Assembly: GCF_029892965.1 (NCBI RefSeq)
Contig: NZ_JARXWN010000001.1
Coordinates: 186,001 to 250,000, forward strand
From: Dysgonomonas sp. PF1-14
GTDB taxonomy: Bacteria > Bacteroidota > Bacteroidia > Bacteroidales > Dysgonomonadaceae
Direction of reading: 5' to 3'
DNA length: 64,000 bases
Of this stretch, positions 8,965 to 16,699 are shown one piece after another. Numbering within the stretch: position 1 is the stretch's first letter; each line of letters begins with the position of its first letter. Below the pieces are notes generated by a model. That model saw only the letters and a program-made list of their open reading frames with translations. It was not told where the DNA came from and did no database searches. The position numbers and the translations under genes were made by a program.

Positions 8965-8995
8965 CAAAAGTAGTAAAATGATATTGCATATACAA
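8965..8995 (-). promoter_or_regulatory. Bacteroidetes-type promoter for thrC
   Basis: Read on the minus strand, the -7 box is TACTTTTG (8965-8972), and a TTG (8993-8995) lies 20 bases further upstream. This matches the TTTG-N19-TAnnTTTG consensus of the Bacteroidetes primary sigma factor. The thrC start is 28 bases downstream. Confidence 0.6.
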
Positions 8996-9041
8996 TATCG
9001 CTTACATTATATCACCCCGAATAGATAGTATGAAGGGTGTG

Positions 9042-9647
9042 TTATTTACTCATTTCCCGCGATTTGTCTCCGAGATAGCCACCATGATGCCTTTTTGCAT
9101 AATCGGCAGCTGAGAATCCAATCCTTTTCATCGTGCCTACTACCAGTATATCGCCTATTACGGTCATTACGGTAGTCGATGTAGTGGGAGTGAGGCCAAG
9201 ACAACAAACTTCGTCAGGCCGGCCGGTAGTAATGCATACATCCGATTTCAGCGCCAGCAGACTGTCGGGATCACTGGTGATAACGATGAACTTAATATTG
9301 GGGATCAAATTCTTTGCTAACGAGATCAGTTCGACAATCTCCCGCGTTTTGCCCGAATTGGATATTGCCAGTACAATATCATTCTCTTGTAAGATTCCCA
9401 GATCGCCATGTTGCGCCTCACTTGGATGCAGAAAAATAGATGGTGTTCCTGTTGAACTGAATGTGGTAGCAATATTCTGTGCTACCTGTCCGGCTTTTCC
9501 CATTCCACTGGTAACGAGTTTTCCTTTTTTTACATTCACCTGTTCTACAATAAGGTCTATCGCTCTGGCGTATGCGTCACCGATCGGGATATTGAGTATG
9601 GCTGAAGCCTCCTGCTCTAATATGGAGCGTATTTCATCTGTTTTCAT
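9042..9647 (-). CDS. SIS-domain sugar-phosphate isomerase, KpsF/GutQ type without CBS domains
   Basis: Started at the ATG at 9647 (MKTDEIRSILEQEASAIL), the protein has 201 residues and consists of a single SIS domain: VTSGMGKAGQVAQNIATTF near residue 45 (compare the GxGKS of KpsF) and AISNSGKTREIV near residue 91. The sequence FLHPSEAQHGDLG matches the family's active-site segment. Known KpsF/GutQ/KdsD enzymes interconvert ribulose 5-phosphate and arabinose 5-phosphate, the entry to Kdo synthesis, and usually run to about 320 residues with two C-terminal CBS domains. Those are absent here, and a normal stop ends the frame. An in-frame ATG at 9776 adds 43 residues with no family match. A promoter box lies at 9667-9674. 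Confidence 0.85.
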   Translation of the reverse strand: MKTDEIRSILEQEASAILNIPIGDAYARAIDLIVEQVNVKKGKLVTSGMGKAGQVAQNIATTFSSTGTPSIFLHPSEAQHGDLGILQENDIVLAISNSGKTREIVELISLAKNLIPNIKFIVITSDPDSLLALKSDVCITTGRPDEVCCLGLTPTTSTTVMTVIGDILVVGTMKRIGFSAADYAKRHHGGYLGDKSREMSK

Positions 9648-9867
9648 GTACTTTCTTTTCTTTTGCCAAAGATAATATTTTTGTCCGGTATTTATACAAA
9701 AAGGCTTTGGGAGTATAGAGGATAAATTCTTGAAAATAATTTTAACTAAAATGTAACAAAAGTAACGTTTTTGCATTGTTTTATTTTTTATTACTTTTCC
9801 TGCTTACTAACTGATTACGCCGATTTTTCAATTCAAAGATCGCTTCTCCCTATAGATAAATTATATT

Positions 9868-10051
9868 AGAGTCTGTTTAAATTTTACCAAAATATTTTAT
9901 TATAGATTCTTTTTCATTCATTTTTAGGCTCTTTTGGTTTAATTTATCCCTTTCATCGGCTTAAATAGCCCGCTATTATCACCTCAAAAAAGAATAAATT
10001 ATTCCCAAAATAGCTCTAAAAATCTGAATGAATAAAATTTAAACAGACTCT
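9868..10051. mobile_element. MITE-like long palindrome, copy 1
   Basis: The 184-bp element is an imperfect palindrome. Its outer arms GAGTCTGTTTAAATTTTA and TAAAATTTAAACAGACTC pair perfectly over 18 bp, and the centre is AATAG-CCCG-CTATT. The trinucleotide TTA flanks both sides (9866-9868 and 10051-10053) and could be a target duplication. A diverged copy lies at 46810-46996. No coding capacity is present, so any mobility would depend on an enzyme encoded elsewhere. A folded regulatory or REP-like element is the alternative. Confidence 0.6.
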
Positions 10052-10126
10052 TATTCTTCTTTAACTTTATGTATTATTTCGTGTCAAAGAGTTGGTTCGC
10101 TATTGTCAAATTTATGATAGATTCTA

Positions 10127-10134
10127 TATCTTTG
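10127..10134 (+). promoter_or_regulatory. Promoter -7 box for lipoprotein gene
   Basis: TATCTTTG fits the TAnnTTTG box, with a weak TTG 21 bases upstream (10103-10105). It lies 40 bases before the lipoprotein start and downstream of the palindrome element. Confidence 0.55.
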
Positions 10135-10174
10135 TAGCGCTTAAACGAAATCACAAATTATAAACAAAACTAAA

Positions 10175-11011
10175 ATGAAAAACTTATCAAAAATTCTAGT
10201 CTTATTCTTATTTACAGCTTTTCTCTTTTCTTGTAGCAATGACGATGATAATAATCAAGGTGATGATACTATAGATCCTACTCTGGCAGAAGTAGTAACA
10301 GATGATTCAAAATGGATATCTATTAGTTCGGATAGTAGAATTCTCTCTTTAGAGTTTAATAGTAGCGGCAACTATATTGCAGTAGAAAATACATTGGCAA
10401 AGTCGACTAATGGTCAACAAATCCGTTTTGGTACATATACGAGAAAAGATGCTTCTACTATCAGCCTGTCTGGTTTGGGAACTGTGAAAGTGAGCAGTAT
10501 AATAAACAATACTGCAACTATGGAAATTACACTAACGGGAAGTTCTACCCCGATTATATTTCGTGGTGTTAAGTTGGCGGAAATGGCATCGACAACAAAA
10601 ACAGATATGCTGTGTCAGACATGGGAAATAGTGAAATATAATGGAGAGAGTGCAGTAGGAACAGAGTTTGATGCTATGACCGTATTATTCTCAAAAGCGG
10701 GTACATACTTTGTTACTGCTCCCAATGGTGGTGATGATATGGGTGGATTGGCTGAGTGGAAATGGAAACCGGATACAAACGAAACTGAATTCCTATATAC
10801 TTGGAATGGTTCTTTTGAAGGAGATTATGCAGGTTCTTTTGCAACAATAAATGAGCTGACAGCGACTTATTTGAAGATTACAGAAGTGTTTGAAGATGAG
10901 GATGACGCAACGGATGTATGGGAGTTTAAATCTATAAAGAACACAAAATCATCAGTTTCTTCAAAAACAATTAACAGTACCTTTGGTAATGGCATTTTTG
11001 GAACAAGATAA
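10175..11011 (+). CDS. Lipoprotein of unknown function
   Basis: The protein has 278 residues. Residues 1-20 form a lipoprotein signal with lipobox FLFSC, followed by an Asp/Asn-rich tether (SNDDDNNQGDD), which in Bacteroidetes often marks surface-exposed lipoproteins. The rest appears to hold two beta-rich modules of about 100 residues. Each has a WxS/WxI opening and alternating polar strands (near residues 48 and 153), resembling lipocalin-like DUF domains, but I do not recognise a named family. It has its own promoter box and a strong terminator, and so is monocistronic. Function unknown. Confidence 0.8.
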   Translation: MKNLSKILVLFLFTAFLFSCSNDDDNNQGDDTIDPTLAEVVTDDSKWISISSDSRILSLEFNSSGNYIAVENTLAKSTNGQQIRFGTYTRKDASTISLSGLGTVKVSSIINNTATMEITLTGSSTPIIFRGVKLAEMASTTKTDMLCQTWEIVKYNGESAVGTEFDAMTVLFSKAGTYFVTAPNGGDDMGGLAEWKWKPDTNETEFLYTWNGSFEGDYAGSFATINELTATYLKITEVFEDEDDATDVWEFKSIKNTKSSVSSKTINSTFGNGIFGTR

Positions 11012-11034
11012 TTAGAAGAAAGGCTTAAAAAATA

Positions 11035-11066
11035 AAAAACCATGATGAATATTCATCATGGTTTTT
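11035..11066. terminator. Bidirectional terminator between lipoprotein gene and purE
   Basis: A perfect 16-bp inverted repeat has arms AAAAACCATGATGAAT and ATTCATCATGGTTTTT, giving T runs on both strands. It sits between convergent genes and should stop transcription from both sides. Confidence 0.9.
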
Positions 11067-11085
11067 TGTTTTCATATCCCGGCTG

Positions 11086-11592
11086 TTAGTTTGTTTTGTA
11101 CTTGTACTGTACTTTTGCCAGTTCTTCGTTCGCTTTTTCTATCTTGCTTTTCAGCGAGTCTTTATACGCAGCCAGTTTTGTTTGCAGATGTTCGTCACCT
11201 GTGGCGATCATTTGCAGAGCAAGGATAGCAGCGTTCAGCGATCCGTTTATTCCTACAGTGGCTACAGGGATTCCCGGAGGCATCTGTACGATAGCCAACA
11301 GGGCATCCATACCGTCGAGTGAAGCATCTATAGGCACACCTATTACAGGTATGGTAGTCATCGATGCAATAACACCCGGCAAGTGTGCAGCCATACCGGC
11401 AGCAGCTATTATTACTTTTATTCCCCTTTGTTGAGCAGCCTTTGCAAAGCCTTCGACACGCTCAGGAGTGCGGTGAGCCGACAGGGCGTTTATCTCGAAA
11501 GGGATTTCCATTTCATCGAAAAACTTTGCGGCTTTTTCCATTACGGGAAGGTCTGATGTACTTCCCATTATAATACTTACGACCGGATTCAT
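11086..11592 (-). CDS. purE: N5-carboxyaminoimidazole ribonucleotide mutase (class I PurE)
   Basis: The 168-residue protein matches PurE closely: GSTSD at 10-14, the substrate loop SAHRTPERV at 38-46, and AAGMAAHLPGV near residue 65. It converts N5-CAIR to CAIR in de novo purine synthesis. The SAHRTPE and AAGMAAHL loops bind substrate in the known structures. A partner PurK gene is not in the window. It lies nine bases downstream of gcvH on the same strand, a gcvH-purE pairing that is frequent in Bacteroidales. Both probably share transcription with rpoN and the PAP2 gene. Confidence 0.96.
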   Translation of the reverse strand: MNPVVSIIMGSTSDLPVMEKAAKFFDEMEIPFEINALSAHRTPERVEGFAKAAQQRGIKVIIAAAGMAAHLPGVIASMTTIPVIGVPIDASLDGMDALLAIVQMPPGIPVATVGINGSLNAAILALQMIATGDEHLQTKLAAYKDSLKSKIEKANEELAKVQYKYKTN

Positions 11593-11601
11593 ATAAGTGT
11601 A

Positions 11602-11982
11602 TTATTTCCCGATTAAGTTTTTGTAATCAGCAGCCGACAACAGTCCGTCTACTTCTGAAGGATTGCTAAGGGCAACTTTTATGATCCATCCTTTTCCGTA
11701 AGGATCTTCGTTGATCAGTTCCGGTTTGTCTTCCAACTCTGCATTTACCTCGAGTACTTCTCCCGAAGCAGGCATCATCAGATCCGATACTGTTTTTACA
11801 GCTTCTACGCTACCGAATACGCTGTCTTTGGCAATGGTTTCACCTTCTGTAGTCACATCTACATATACTATTTCGCCAAGTTCGCTCTGAGCAAATGCTG
11901 TGATACCAACAAATGCCGTTTCACCTTCTACTCTGATCCACTCGTGATCTTTTGAATACTTTAGATTTTCAGGAAAGTTCAT
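11602..11982 (-). CDS. gcvH: Glycine cleavage system H protein
   Basis: This 126-residue lipoyl carrier has the lipoylation site K63 in [15 protein letters not shown]. In the glycine cleavage system it shuttles the aminomethyl intermediate between the P, T and L proteins. The opening [15 protein letters not shown] and the C-terminal GWIIKV region are typical, and the length is standard. The gcvP, gcvT and lpd genes are not present nearby. It follows the PAP2 gene by 26 bases and precedes purE by nine. Confidence 0.96.
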   Translation of the reverse strand: MNFPENLKYSKDHEWIRVEGETAFVGITAFAQSELGEIVYVDVTTEGETIAKDSVFGSVEAVKTVSDLMMPASGEVLEVNAELEDKPELINEDPYGKGWIIKVALSNPSEVDGLLSAADYKNLIGK

Positions 11983-12008
11983 AGTTTTCTATTTTTATAT
12001 ATTATACA

Positions 12009-12740
12009 TTATACATTTTTCAGAAACAAAAGGACACCCCAATAGGCTCCTATCCATACACATATATATGAAACTGCAAATCCGAGCAAAAAGCCGGCAT
12101 ATACCTGTGCGGGAGTGTGACGGCCGAGTATCAGGCGCGATACTCCCAAACATCCTGCTAAGATAAACAAAATGATGAATAAAAAGAACGGATTGACCCC
12201 TTTTACATTATAGCATACTGACAAAGTGCAACCAATCAGCCCTCCGATGCCCACCATGTGTGCGCTTATTTTCCAAAATCCATTGATAATAGCAGTAATA
12301 ATGATCAATATGAGTGGAGCTATCAGTGTAGATAAGAACCAGATATATAGTTTTGCTGCATAGAAATAATATATGAGCAAAGCATATGCAAAGAATGTTA
12401 TGATGTAGGGTAGGAGACGGTCTTGCCGTTCAGTTAATCTATAACTATTGATAAGTCCTGCTTTCTTCAGGAAATATATACCTGTGATAGGCACAATGCA
12501 AGTGAAGAATATGACAGGTGACATGAAACGGAAGAATTGTCCGGCAAAAAGCAGATTGAAGTCGGTGTACAAAAACAGAAGTGCGACTCCGTACGCTCCC
12601 ATTAGTAGTGGATGCAGTATAATGGATATTATACGTGGGAGCAATGGTTCTTTTTCGGTAGCCTGTTCGGGCGAAGCCGGTACTTTCTTACGCACCACTG
12701 TTTCACCTATCAGGGGCAGATTCTCCTTTTCTTCTATCAT
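12009..12740 (-). CDS. PAP2-superfamily integral membrane protein
   Basis: The 243-residue protein has a cytoplasmic N-terminus of about 35 residues and then six or so membrane segments. The C-terminal part carries ISAHMVGIGG and SRLILGRHTPAQVYAG, corresponding to PAP2 motifs 2 and 3 (PSGH and SRxxxxxHxxxD). The motif 2 and 3 histidines and the motif 3 arginine are kept, but PSGH has become ISAH and the final Asp is Gln. ERQDRLLPY may be the remnant of motif 1. Phosphatase activity on lipid phosphates is therefore possible but not assured. Its ATG overlaps the rpoN stop by four bases (ATGA), implying translational coupling. Confidence 0.82.
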   Translation of the reverse strand: MIEEKENLPLIGETVVRKKVPASPEQATEKEPLLPRIISIILHPLLMGAYGVALLFLYTDFNLLFAGQFFRFMSPVIFFTCIVPITGIYFLKKAGLINSYRLTERQDRLLPYIITFFAYALLIYYFYAAKLYIWFLSTLIAPLILIIITAIINGFWKISAHMVGIGGLIGCTLSVCYNVKGVNPFFLFIILFILAGCLGVSRLILGRHTPAQVYAGFLLGFAVSYICVWIGAYWGVLLFLKNV

Positions 12741-14197
12741 ATTTCTTTTCTTAATCGGGCTACAGGCAGGTTCATCTGTTCCCGGTATTTGGCAACTGTG
12801 CGGCGGGCTATTATATAGCCCTTTTCTTTTAGTATCTCCGACAGGCGGTCATCGGTCAAGGGCTTCTTCTTATCCTCGTTTTCTATGCACTCTTTTAGTA
12901 TAGCCTTTACTTCGCGCGAAGATATTTCTTCTCCTGTATCAGTCTGCATCGATTCTGAGAAGAAATATTTTAACGAATATACACCAAAGTTGGTTTGTAC
13001 ATATTTACTGTTGCTGACCCGCGAGATAGTCGAAATATCGTATCCGGTACGTTGTGCAATGTCTTTCAGTATCATCGGCTTCAGTTGTGCTTCGTCTCCG
13101 GTGAGGAAAAAATCGTATTGCATGTCGATGATTGCCTGCATAGTGCGTTGCAATGTGTCTTGCCGCTGCTTGATGGCCTCAATGAACCAGCGTGCCGAAT
13201 CGAGCTTTTGCTTGACAAACAGGACTGCATTTTTGCTGTCGGACGACATACTTTCTTTGTTGTCGGCATATCCCTTCAGCAGGTCGGAGTATTCGCGGTT
13301 TACTCTGAGGTCGGGTACATTGCGGTTGTTGAGGCTGAGGAACAATTCTCCGTTATAAGATTCCACGATGAAATCGGGAACAATGGTACTGAGGGTAGTT
13401 TCCATTGAGTCGCCCCAGTTGTTTCCGGGTTTAGGGTTGAGAGTTGTTATCTCTTGTATTACCACTTTTAGCAGGGATTCGTCAATACCCAGTTGCCTTA
13501 CTATTTTATCATAGTGCCTTTTCGAAAATTCCTCGAAATAATTGGAAATAATCTGGATGGCTATATCTGTCGTTTCCGATTTGTCTTTTCGTTGCAGTTG
13601 TAGCAGGAGGCATTCCTGTAAGGTGCGTGCTCCTATACCTGCCGGTTCGAAGTCCTGAATGACCGTCAATATTTCTTCCAGATGGGAGACAGGTACATCT
13701 ATGTTCTGCTGAAAAATAAGATCGTCAGATATAGCAGAGAGGGAACGGTCGAGATAACCGCTATCGTCTATACTTCCGATAATGTATTCTGCTACTTTTT
13801 CGTCGTTGTTGTCGAACTGGCATTCGCTTAGCTGCTCTATCAGATATTCGTGTAGCGAAGATGCTACAGAAAAAGGTATTTCTTCCTGCTTGCCTGTGGC
13901 TTGTCTGTTATTGTCGCGAAGCTGATAATCGGGTATCTCGTCTTCGTTCATGTAGTCGCCGAGCGTGATGTCTTCCTGCGAAATGTTTGTATCGTCTTCG
14001 GAGCTATAATCGTCATCGAACTCCGATGTGTCATCCACAGGTTCCAGCCCTTCTTCGAGAGCAGGGTTGTCTTCTAGTTCCTGTTTTATACGTTCTTCGA
14101 GCTCGATCACAGGCAGTTCGGTCAGTTTAATAACCTGCATCTGCAAAGGCGAAAGCTTTTGCTGTTGCTTAAGTTGTAACTGTTGTTTCAGAGCCAT
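12737..14197 (-). CDS. rpoN: RNA polymerase sigma-54 factor
   Basis: The 486-residue protein opens with the Gln/Leu-rich activator-interacting region I (LKQQLQLKQQQKLSPLQM). An acidic linker follows (about residues 45-85), then the core-binding domain, a helix-turn-helix, and the diagnostic RpoN box ARRTVAKYRE about 20 residues from the C-terminus. Sigma-54 directs RNA polymerase to -24/-12 promoters and needs an AAA+ activator; no such activator is in this window. It heads a leftward cluster with PAP2, gcvH and purE. The start at 14197 begins right at the conserved region I. A minus-strand box reading TATCTTTG at 14222-14229 could be its promoter. Confidence 0.96.
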   Translation of the reverse strand: MALKQQLQLKQQQKLSPLQMQVIKLTELPVIELEERIKQELEDNPALEEGLEPVDDTSEFDDDYSSEDDTNISQEDITLGDYMNEDEIPDYQLRDNNRQATGKQEEIPFSVASSLHEYLIEQLSECQFDNNDEKVAEYIIGSIDDSGYLDRSLSAISDDLIFQQNIDVPVSHLEEILTVIQDFEPAGIGARTLQECLLLQLQRKDKSETTDIAIQIISNYFEEFSKRHYDKIVRQLGIDESLLKVVIQEITTLNPKPGNNWGDSMETTLSTIVPDFIVESYNGELFLSLNNRNVPDLRVNREYSDLLKGYADNKESMSSDSKNAVLFVKQKLDSARWFIEAIKQRQDTLQRTMQAIIDMQYDFFLTGDEAQLKPMILKDIAQRTGYDISTISRVSNSKYVQTNFGVYSLKYFFSESMQTDTGEEISSREVKAILKECIENEDKKKPLTDDRLSEILKEKGYIIARRTVAKYREQMNLPVARLRKEI

Positions 14198-14318
14198 GTT
14201 TACTGTTGTATTCTGTTAAGACAAAGATAATAATAAAAACAATATTTTATATGTAATGGTTCTCCGATGGGAGTATCTTTACAACATATTATATTATTAG
14301 TTCTGATAGATAAACGAA

Positions 14319-14343
14319 AAAAGCCCGGAATCTCCGGGCTTTT
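14319..14343 (-). terminator. Rho-independent terminator of the 14363-15025 barrel gene
   Basis: AAAAGCCCGGA (14319-14329) and TCCGGGCTTTT (14333-14343) form an 11-bp stem with a three-base loop. Reading leftward it lies directly after the barrel gene and before rpoN. Confidence 0.88.
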
Positions 14344-14362
14344 CAATATCTTAATTCTAAGA

Positions 14363-15025
14363 TTAGAATTTATATCCTAGAGTAAGGTAAGCATTCATGT
14401 TGCGTACTTTAGCATCACCTCTGGACATATTCAGCAAACCGAAGTCGTAGCCAAGTCCTACGCCGATTTTTCCGAATTCAGCGCCTACGCCTAGTCCTAA
14501 TCCGAAGTCAAAACGTTTGTAACCACCATCTTCTTCGCTACCGAAGAAATCATGTTCTCCTGCTTTACCCGAAAGGTCTATGCCTGCCACAGATCCTTTA
14601 TATTCAACTTTTGCTTTACCTGCAATACCATATGCAACATATGGTCCGGCATGAAATACGAGTTTTGTATTATCAGCGATAGCTAATTTGTACCCGATGT
14701 GAACTGGAAGTTGTAAATACATTGGATTGGCTTTTTCCGTTACTTCTACAGATACACCATTATACTCTTCACCGTATTCTGCTTTTGCTCCTTTCATTGT
14801 GAACTCCAGACCAGTTAATAAATATATGTCTGGTGTAATAGCATAATCGAGTGTTACTCCTGCATTGAAGCCGAATTTGGCTTTTGTATCTTCTACATCT
14901 CCGCTAAAGTTAGAAAGATTTGCTCCCACTTTTACTCCGAAAGTAATAGGGGTATCCTGTGCACTTGCACTCACGCCGATAAGCAAAGCAATAGCTACTA
15001 AACTTGTTTTAAGGATTGTTCTCAT
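14363..15025 (-). CDS. Outer-membrane beta-barrel protein (PorT/OMP_b-brl family)
   Basis: The protein has 220 residues with a signal peptide ending VSASAQ at residue 23. It opens ITFGVKVGANLSNFSGD and continues as amphipathic strands; the C-terminal phenylalanine (LTLGYKF) fits recognition by the BAM assembly machinery. It is clearly paralogous to the next gene upstream at 15133-15849: both share GVKxGxNLSN, a TGLEFTxKG segment, FHAGPYxAYG and RFDFGxGLGVGAEFGK. An eight-stranded barrel with an unknown structural or binding role is likely. It has its own strong terminator. Confidence 0.85.
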   Translation of the reverse strand: MRTILKTSLVAIALLIGVSASAQDTPITFGVKVGANLSNFSGDVEDTKAKFGFNAGVTLDYAITPDIYLLTGLEFTMKGAKAEYGEEYNGVSVEVTEKANPMYLQLPVHIGYKLAIADNTKLVFHAGPYVAYGIAGKAKVEYKGSVAGIDLSGKAGEHDFFGSEEDGGYKRFDFGLGLGVGAEFGKIGVGLGYDFGLLNMSRGDAKVRNMNAYLTLGYKF

Positions 15026-15132
15026 AAATTTGTTAAGTTAAATAGTTTATTAAAGTGTTCTCTAAATCGGCGTAAATATATACCCATTTTTTGGTTATAA
15101 CTAATTATGTTAAATAAAAATGAACGTTCGGT

Positions 15133-15849
15133 CTAGAATTTATATCCTACAGTGAGATATGCGTTCATATTGCGGGCGGTGCTGCCTTCTCTTGATATAT
15201 TAGCCAATCCAAAATCATAACCGAGTCCTACACAGAATTTTCCGAATTCGGCACCAACTCCTAGACCTACGCCAAAGTCAAATCTCTTAAATGATTCATC
15301 TCCAAATGTATCCATATCCAGAGGTAGCTCTTCGTCACTGATACCAAATTCTTTTTTTAGTTCTTTCATATTTATTGTTACTGTTGTTGCGCCATTCTTT
15401 ATTTTCATTTCATCGCCGATTTTAACTTTTCCGCCCACGCCATAAGCAATGTATGGTCCTGCATGGAATGTAATCTTAGTAGATTCATTTACATCTACTT
15501 TATATCCTATGTGAATGGGTATTTGCAGGTACATTGCATTTATTTTAGCTTTCGCCGAGAGATCAAAAGTTTGACCTTCTTCTGTTATCGATTCTTCAAA
15601 ATCATATTTTACGCCTTTAGTTGTAAATTCTAAGCCTGTAGTTAAATATAGGTTGGAAGTGAAGTTATAATCAAGTGTGACACCTACGTTGAATCCTAAT
15701 TTAGCTTTTAAATTTTCCGCATCACCGGAATAGTTTGATAGGTTTAATCCGGACTTTACTCCGAATGTGATCGGTTTATCCTGTGCACTTGCATTTATTC
15801 CGATAAACAGTGTGATAGTAACGAAGATCGTTTTGAATAACTTTTTCAT
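15133..15849 (-). CDS. Outer-membrane beta-barrel protein, paralogue of the adjacent gene
   Basis: Started at the ATG at 15849 (MKKLFKTIFVTITLFIGINASAQ), the protein has 238 residues with a clear signal peptide. An upstream in-frame ATG at 15921 would add a non-signal stretch and lies beyond the promoter box at 15892-15899. The barrel sequence parallels its downstream neighbour at 14363-15025, with an extra polar insert at about residues 140-170 (GATTVTINMKELKKEFGIS), probably an enlarged surface loop. It ends LTVGYKF. The pair looks like a tandem duplication. The 107-base gap between the two has no clear terminator. Confidence 0.85.
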   Translation of the reverse strand: MKKLFKTIFVTITLFIGINASAQDKPITFGVKSGLNLSNYSGDAENLKAKLGFNVGVTLDYNFTSNLYLTTGLEFTTKGVKYDFEESITEEGQTFDLSAKAKINAMYLQIPIHIGYKVDVNESTKITFHAGPYIAYGVGGKVKIGDEMKIKNGATTVTINMKELKKEFGISDEELPLDMDTFGDESFKRFDFGVGLGVGAEFGKFCVGLGYDFGLANISREGSTARNMNAYLTVGYKF

Positions 15850-15891
15850 AGTGATTGTTTTATTGATGTTAAAATTGAAAATAAGAAAGCA

Positions 15892-15899
15892 CAAATATA
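15892..15899 (-). promoter_or_regulatory. Promoter -7 box for the 15133-15849 barrel gene
   Basis: The minus strand reads TATATTTG, fitting TAnnTTTG, 43 bases before the chosen start. The box supports the start at 15849 rather than 15921. Confidence 0.5.
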
Positions 15900-15935
15900 T
15901 GTGTTTTTGTGAAATTCGCATCTTTTTGTTATATA

Positions 15936-15970
15936 AAAACGAGGCTATCCATCATGGATAGCCTCGTTTT
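15936..15970. terminator. Strong terminator between barrel genes
   Basis: The arms AAAACGAGGCTATCCAT (15936-15952) and ATGGATAGCCTCGTTTT (15954-15970) form a 17-bp perfect stem with flanking T runs in both directions. It lies just downstream of the leftward gene ending at 15994. Confidence 0.9.
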
Positions 15971-15993
15971 ATGTATCTTTTATTCCTAATCGG

Positions 15994-16530
15994 TTAAAAT
16001 AAGAATTTAACACCTACCTGAAGGTTACCTACTTCTCTGTCAGCAATAGAATTGAAAGGATTTGCGCCAATGCTAAAGTCAGAACCGCCTCCATCATAGT
16101 CAATGTAGTTAACACCGAAAATAGTAAATGAAGTTTCGATAGTCATCCAACTTGTTACAACAAAGTCAAGACCCGGGGAAAGTTGAAGTCCTAATTGAGT
16201 ATTGTCTCCGAAAATCATTGGAGCAGCTGCTTGTCCGAACAAATAAAGAGGACCTGTAATATTCCAGTATTTACGAACCAATGGTTTAACAACAAATGCG
16301 TCATCTGTAACACCATTTTCTTTAACGCTCATATACCCTACACCTAGTCCGACAGCAACATCAGGAGAAACAAAAGTTCCTGCTATCGGTAGAACCATTG
16401 TTGATTTTACATCACTTACATCAGAGTAAGAGATTTCACCTCCTGCAAACCATGTACCTTTAAGACCATCCTGAGCATTCGCAAATAAACATACTGTAGC
16501 TAAAACTACGACTAAAATCATTTTTTTCAT
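15994..16530 (-). CDS. Small outer-membrane beta-barrel protein
   Basis: The protein has 178 residues from the ATG at 16530 ([20 protein letters not shown], a signal peptide); another ATG nine bases upstream would add MIA. The mature part opens GLKGTWFAGGEISYSD and alternates strands with glycine-rich turns, ending GNLQVGVKFLF with the aromatic C-terminus typical of BAM substrates. It is shorter than, and not obviously paralogous to, the two barrels downstream. A -7 box (TATATTTG on the minus strand) lies at 16598-16605. Function unknown. Confidence 0.82.
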   Translation of the reverse strand: MKKMILVVVLATVCLFANAQDGLKGTWFAGGEISYSDVSDVKSTMVLPIAGTFVSPDVAVGLGVGYMSVKENGVTDDAFVVKPLVRKYWNITGPLYLFGQAAAPMIFGDNTQLGLQLSPGLDFVVTSWMTIETSFTIFGVNYIDYDGGGSDFSIGANPFNSIADREVGNLQVGVKFLF

Positions 16531-16597
16531 AGCGATCATAATTTAAGTTATTAAAGTGCTTCGTTCTTTTTGATTGTTTTGTTTAACTCTATGGATG

Positions 16598-16605
16598 CAA
16601 ATATA
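16598..16605 (-). promoter_or_regulatory. Promoter -7 box for the 15994-16530 barrel gene
   Basis: The minus strand reads TATATTTG, matching TAnnTTTG, about 68 bases upstream of the start. No clear -33 TTTG was confirmed. Confidence 0.45.
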
Positions 16606-16699
16606 TGTTATTTTTCGTAAAATTCACAATCTGAAGCAAAAAATGATAAAAAAAACAAACATTCATGTATTTTCCTTAAACAAAATGCGCTGGATATTT

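Larger units (their letters stand above)
9648..10174. other. Gene-free region with long-palindrome element and promoters
   Basis: No gene is seen. From left to right the region holds a minus-strand -7 box (9667-9674, TATCTTTG) for the isomerase gene, one copy of the short motif TTTTAACTAAAA (9740-9751), the long palindrome at 9868-10051, and a plus-strand -7 box (10127-10134, TATCTTTG) for the lipoprotein gene. Confidence 0.7.

Noticed and set aside
9133..9675. Open frame of 180 codons opposite the SIS isomerase gene
   Set aside because: The minus-strand protein matches a known family and has a promoter. The opposite frame shows no domain or start signals.
12448..13408. Several plus-strand frames opposite the PAP2 gene and rpoN
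   Set aside because: They are shadows of two well-supported minus-strand genes.
14363..16530. Barrel gene cluster as a transport or adhesion operon
   Set aside because: At least two of the three genes are separated by strong terminators, and two have their own promoter boxes, so they are neighbours rather than one operon.
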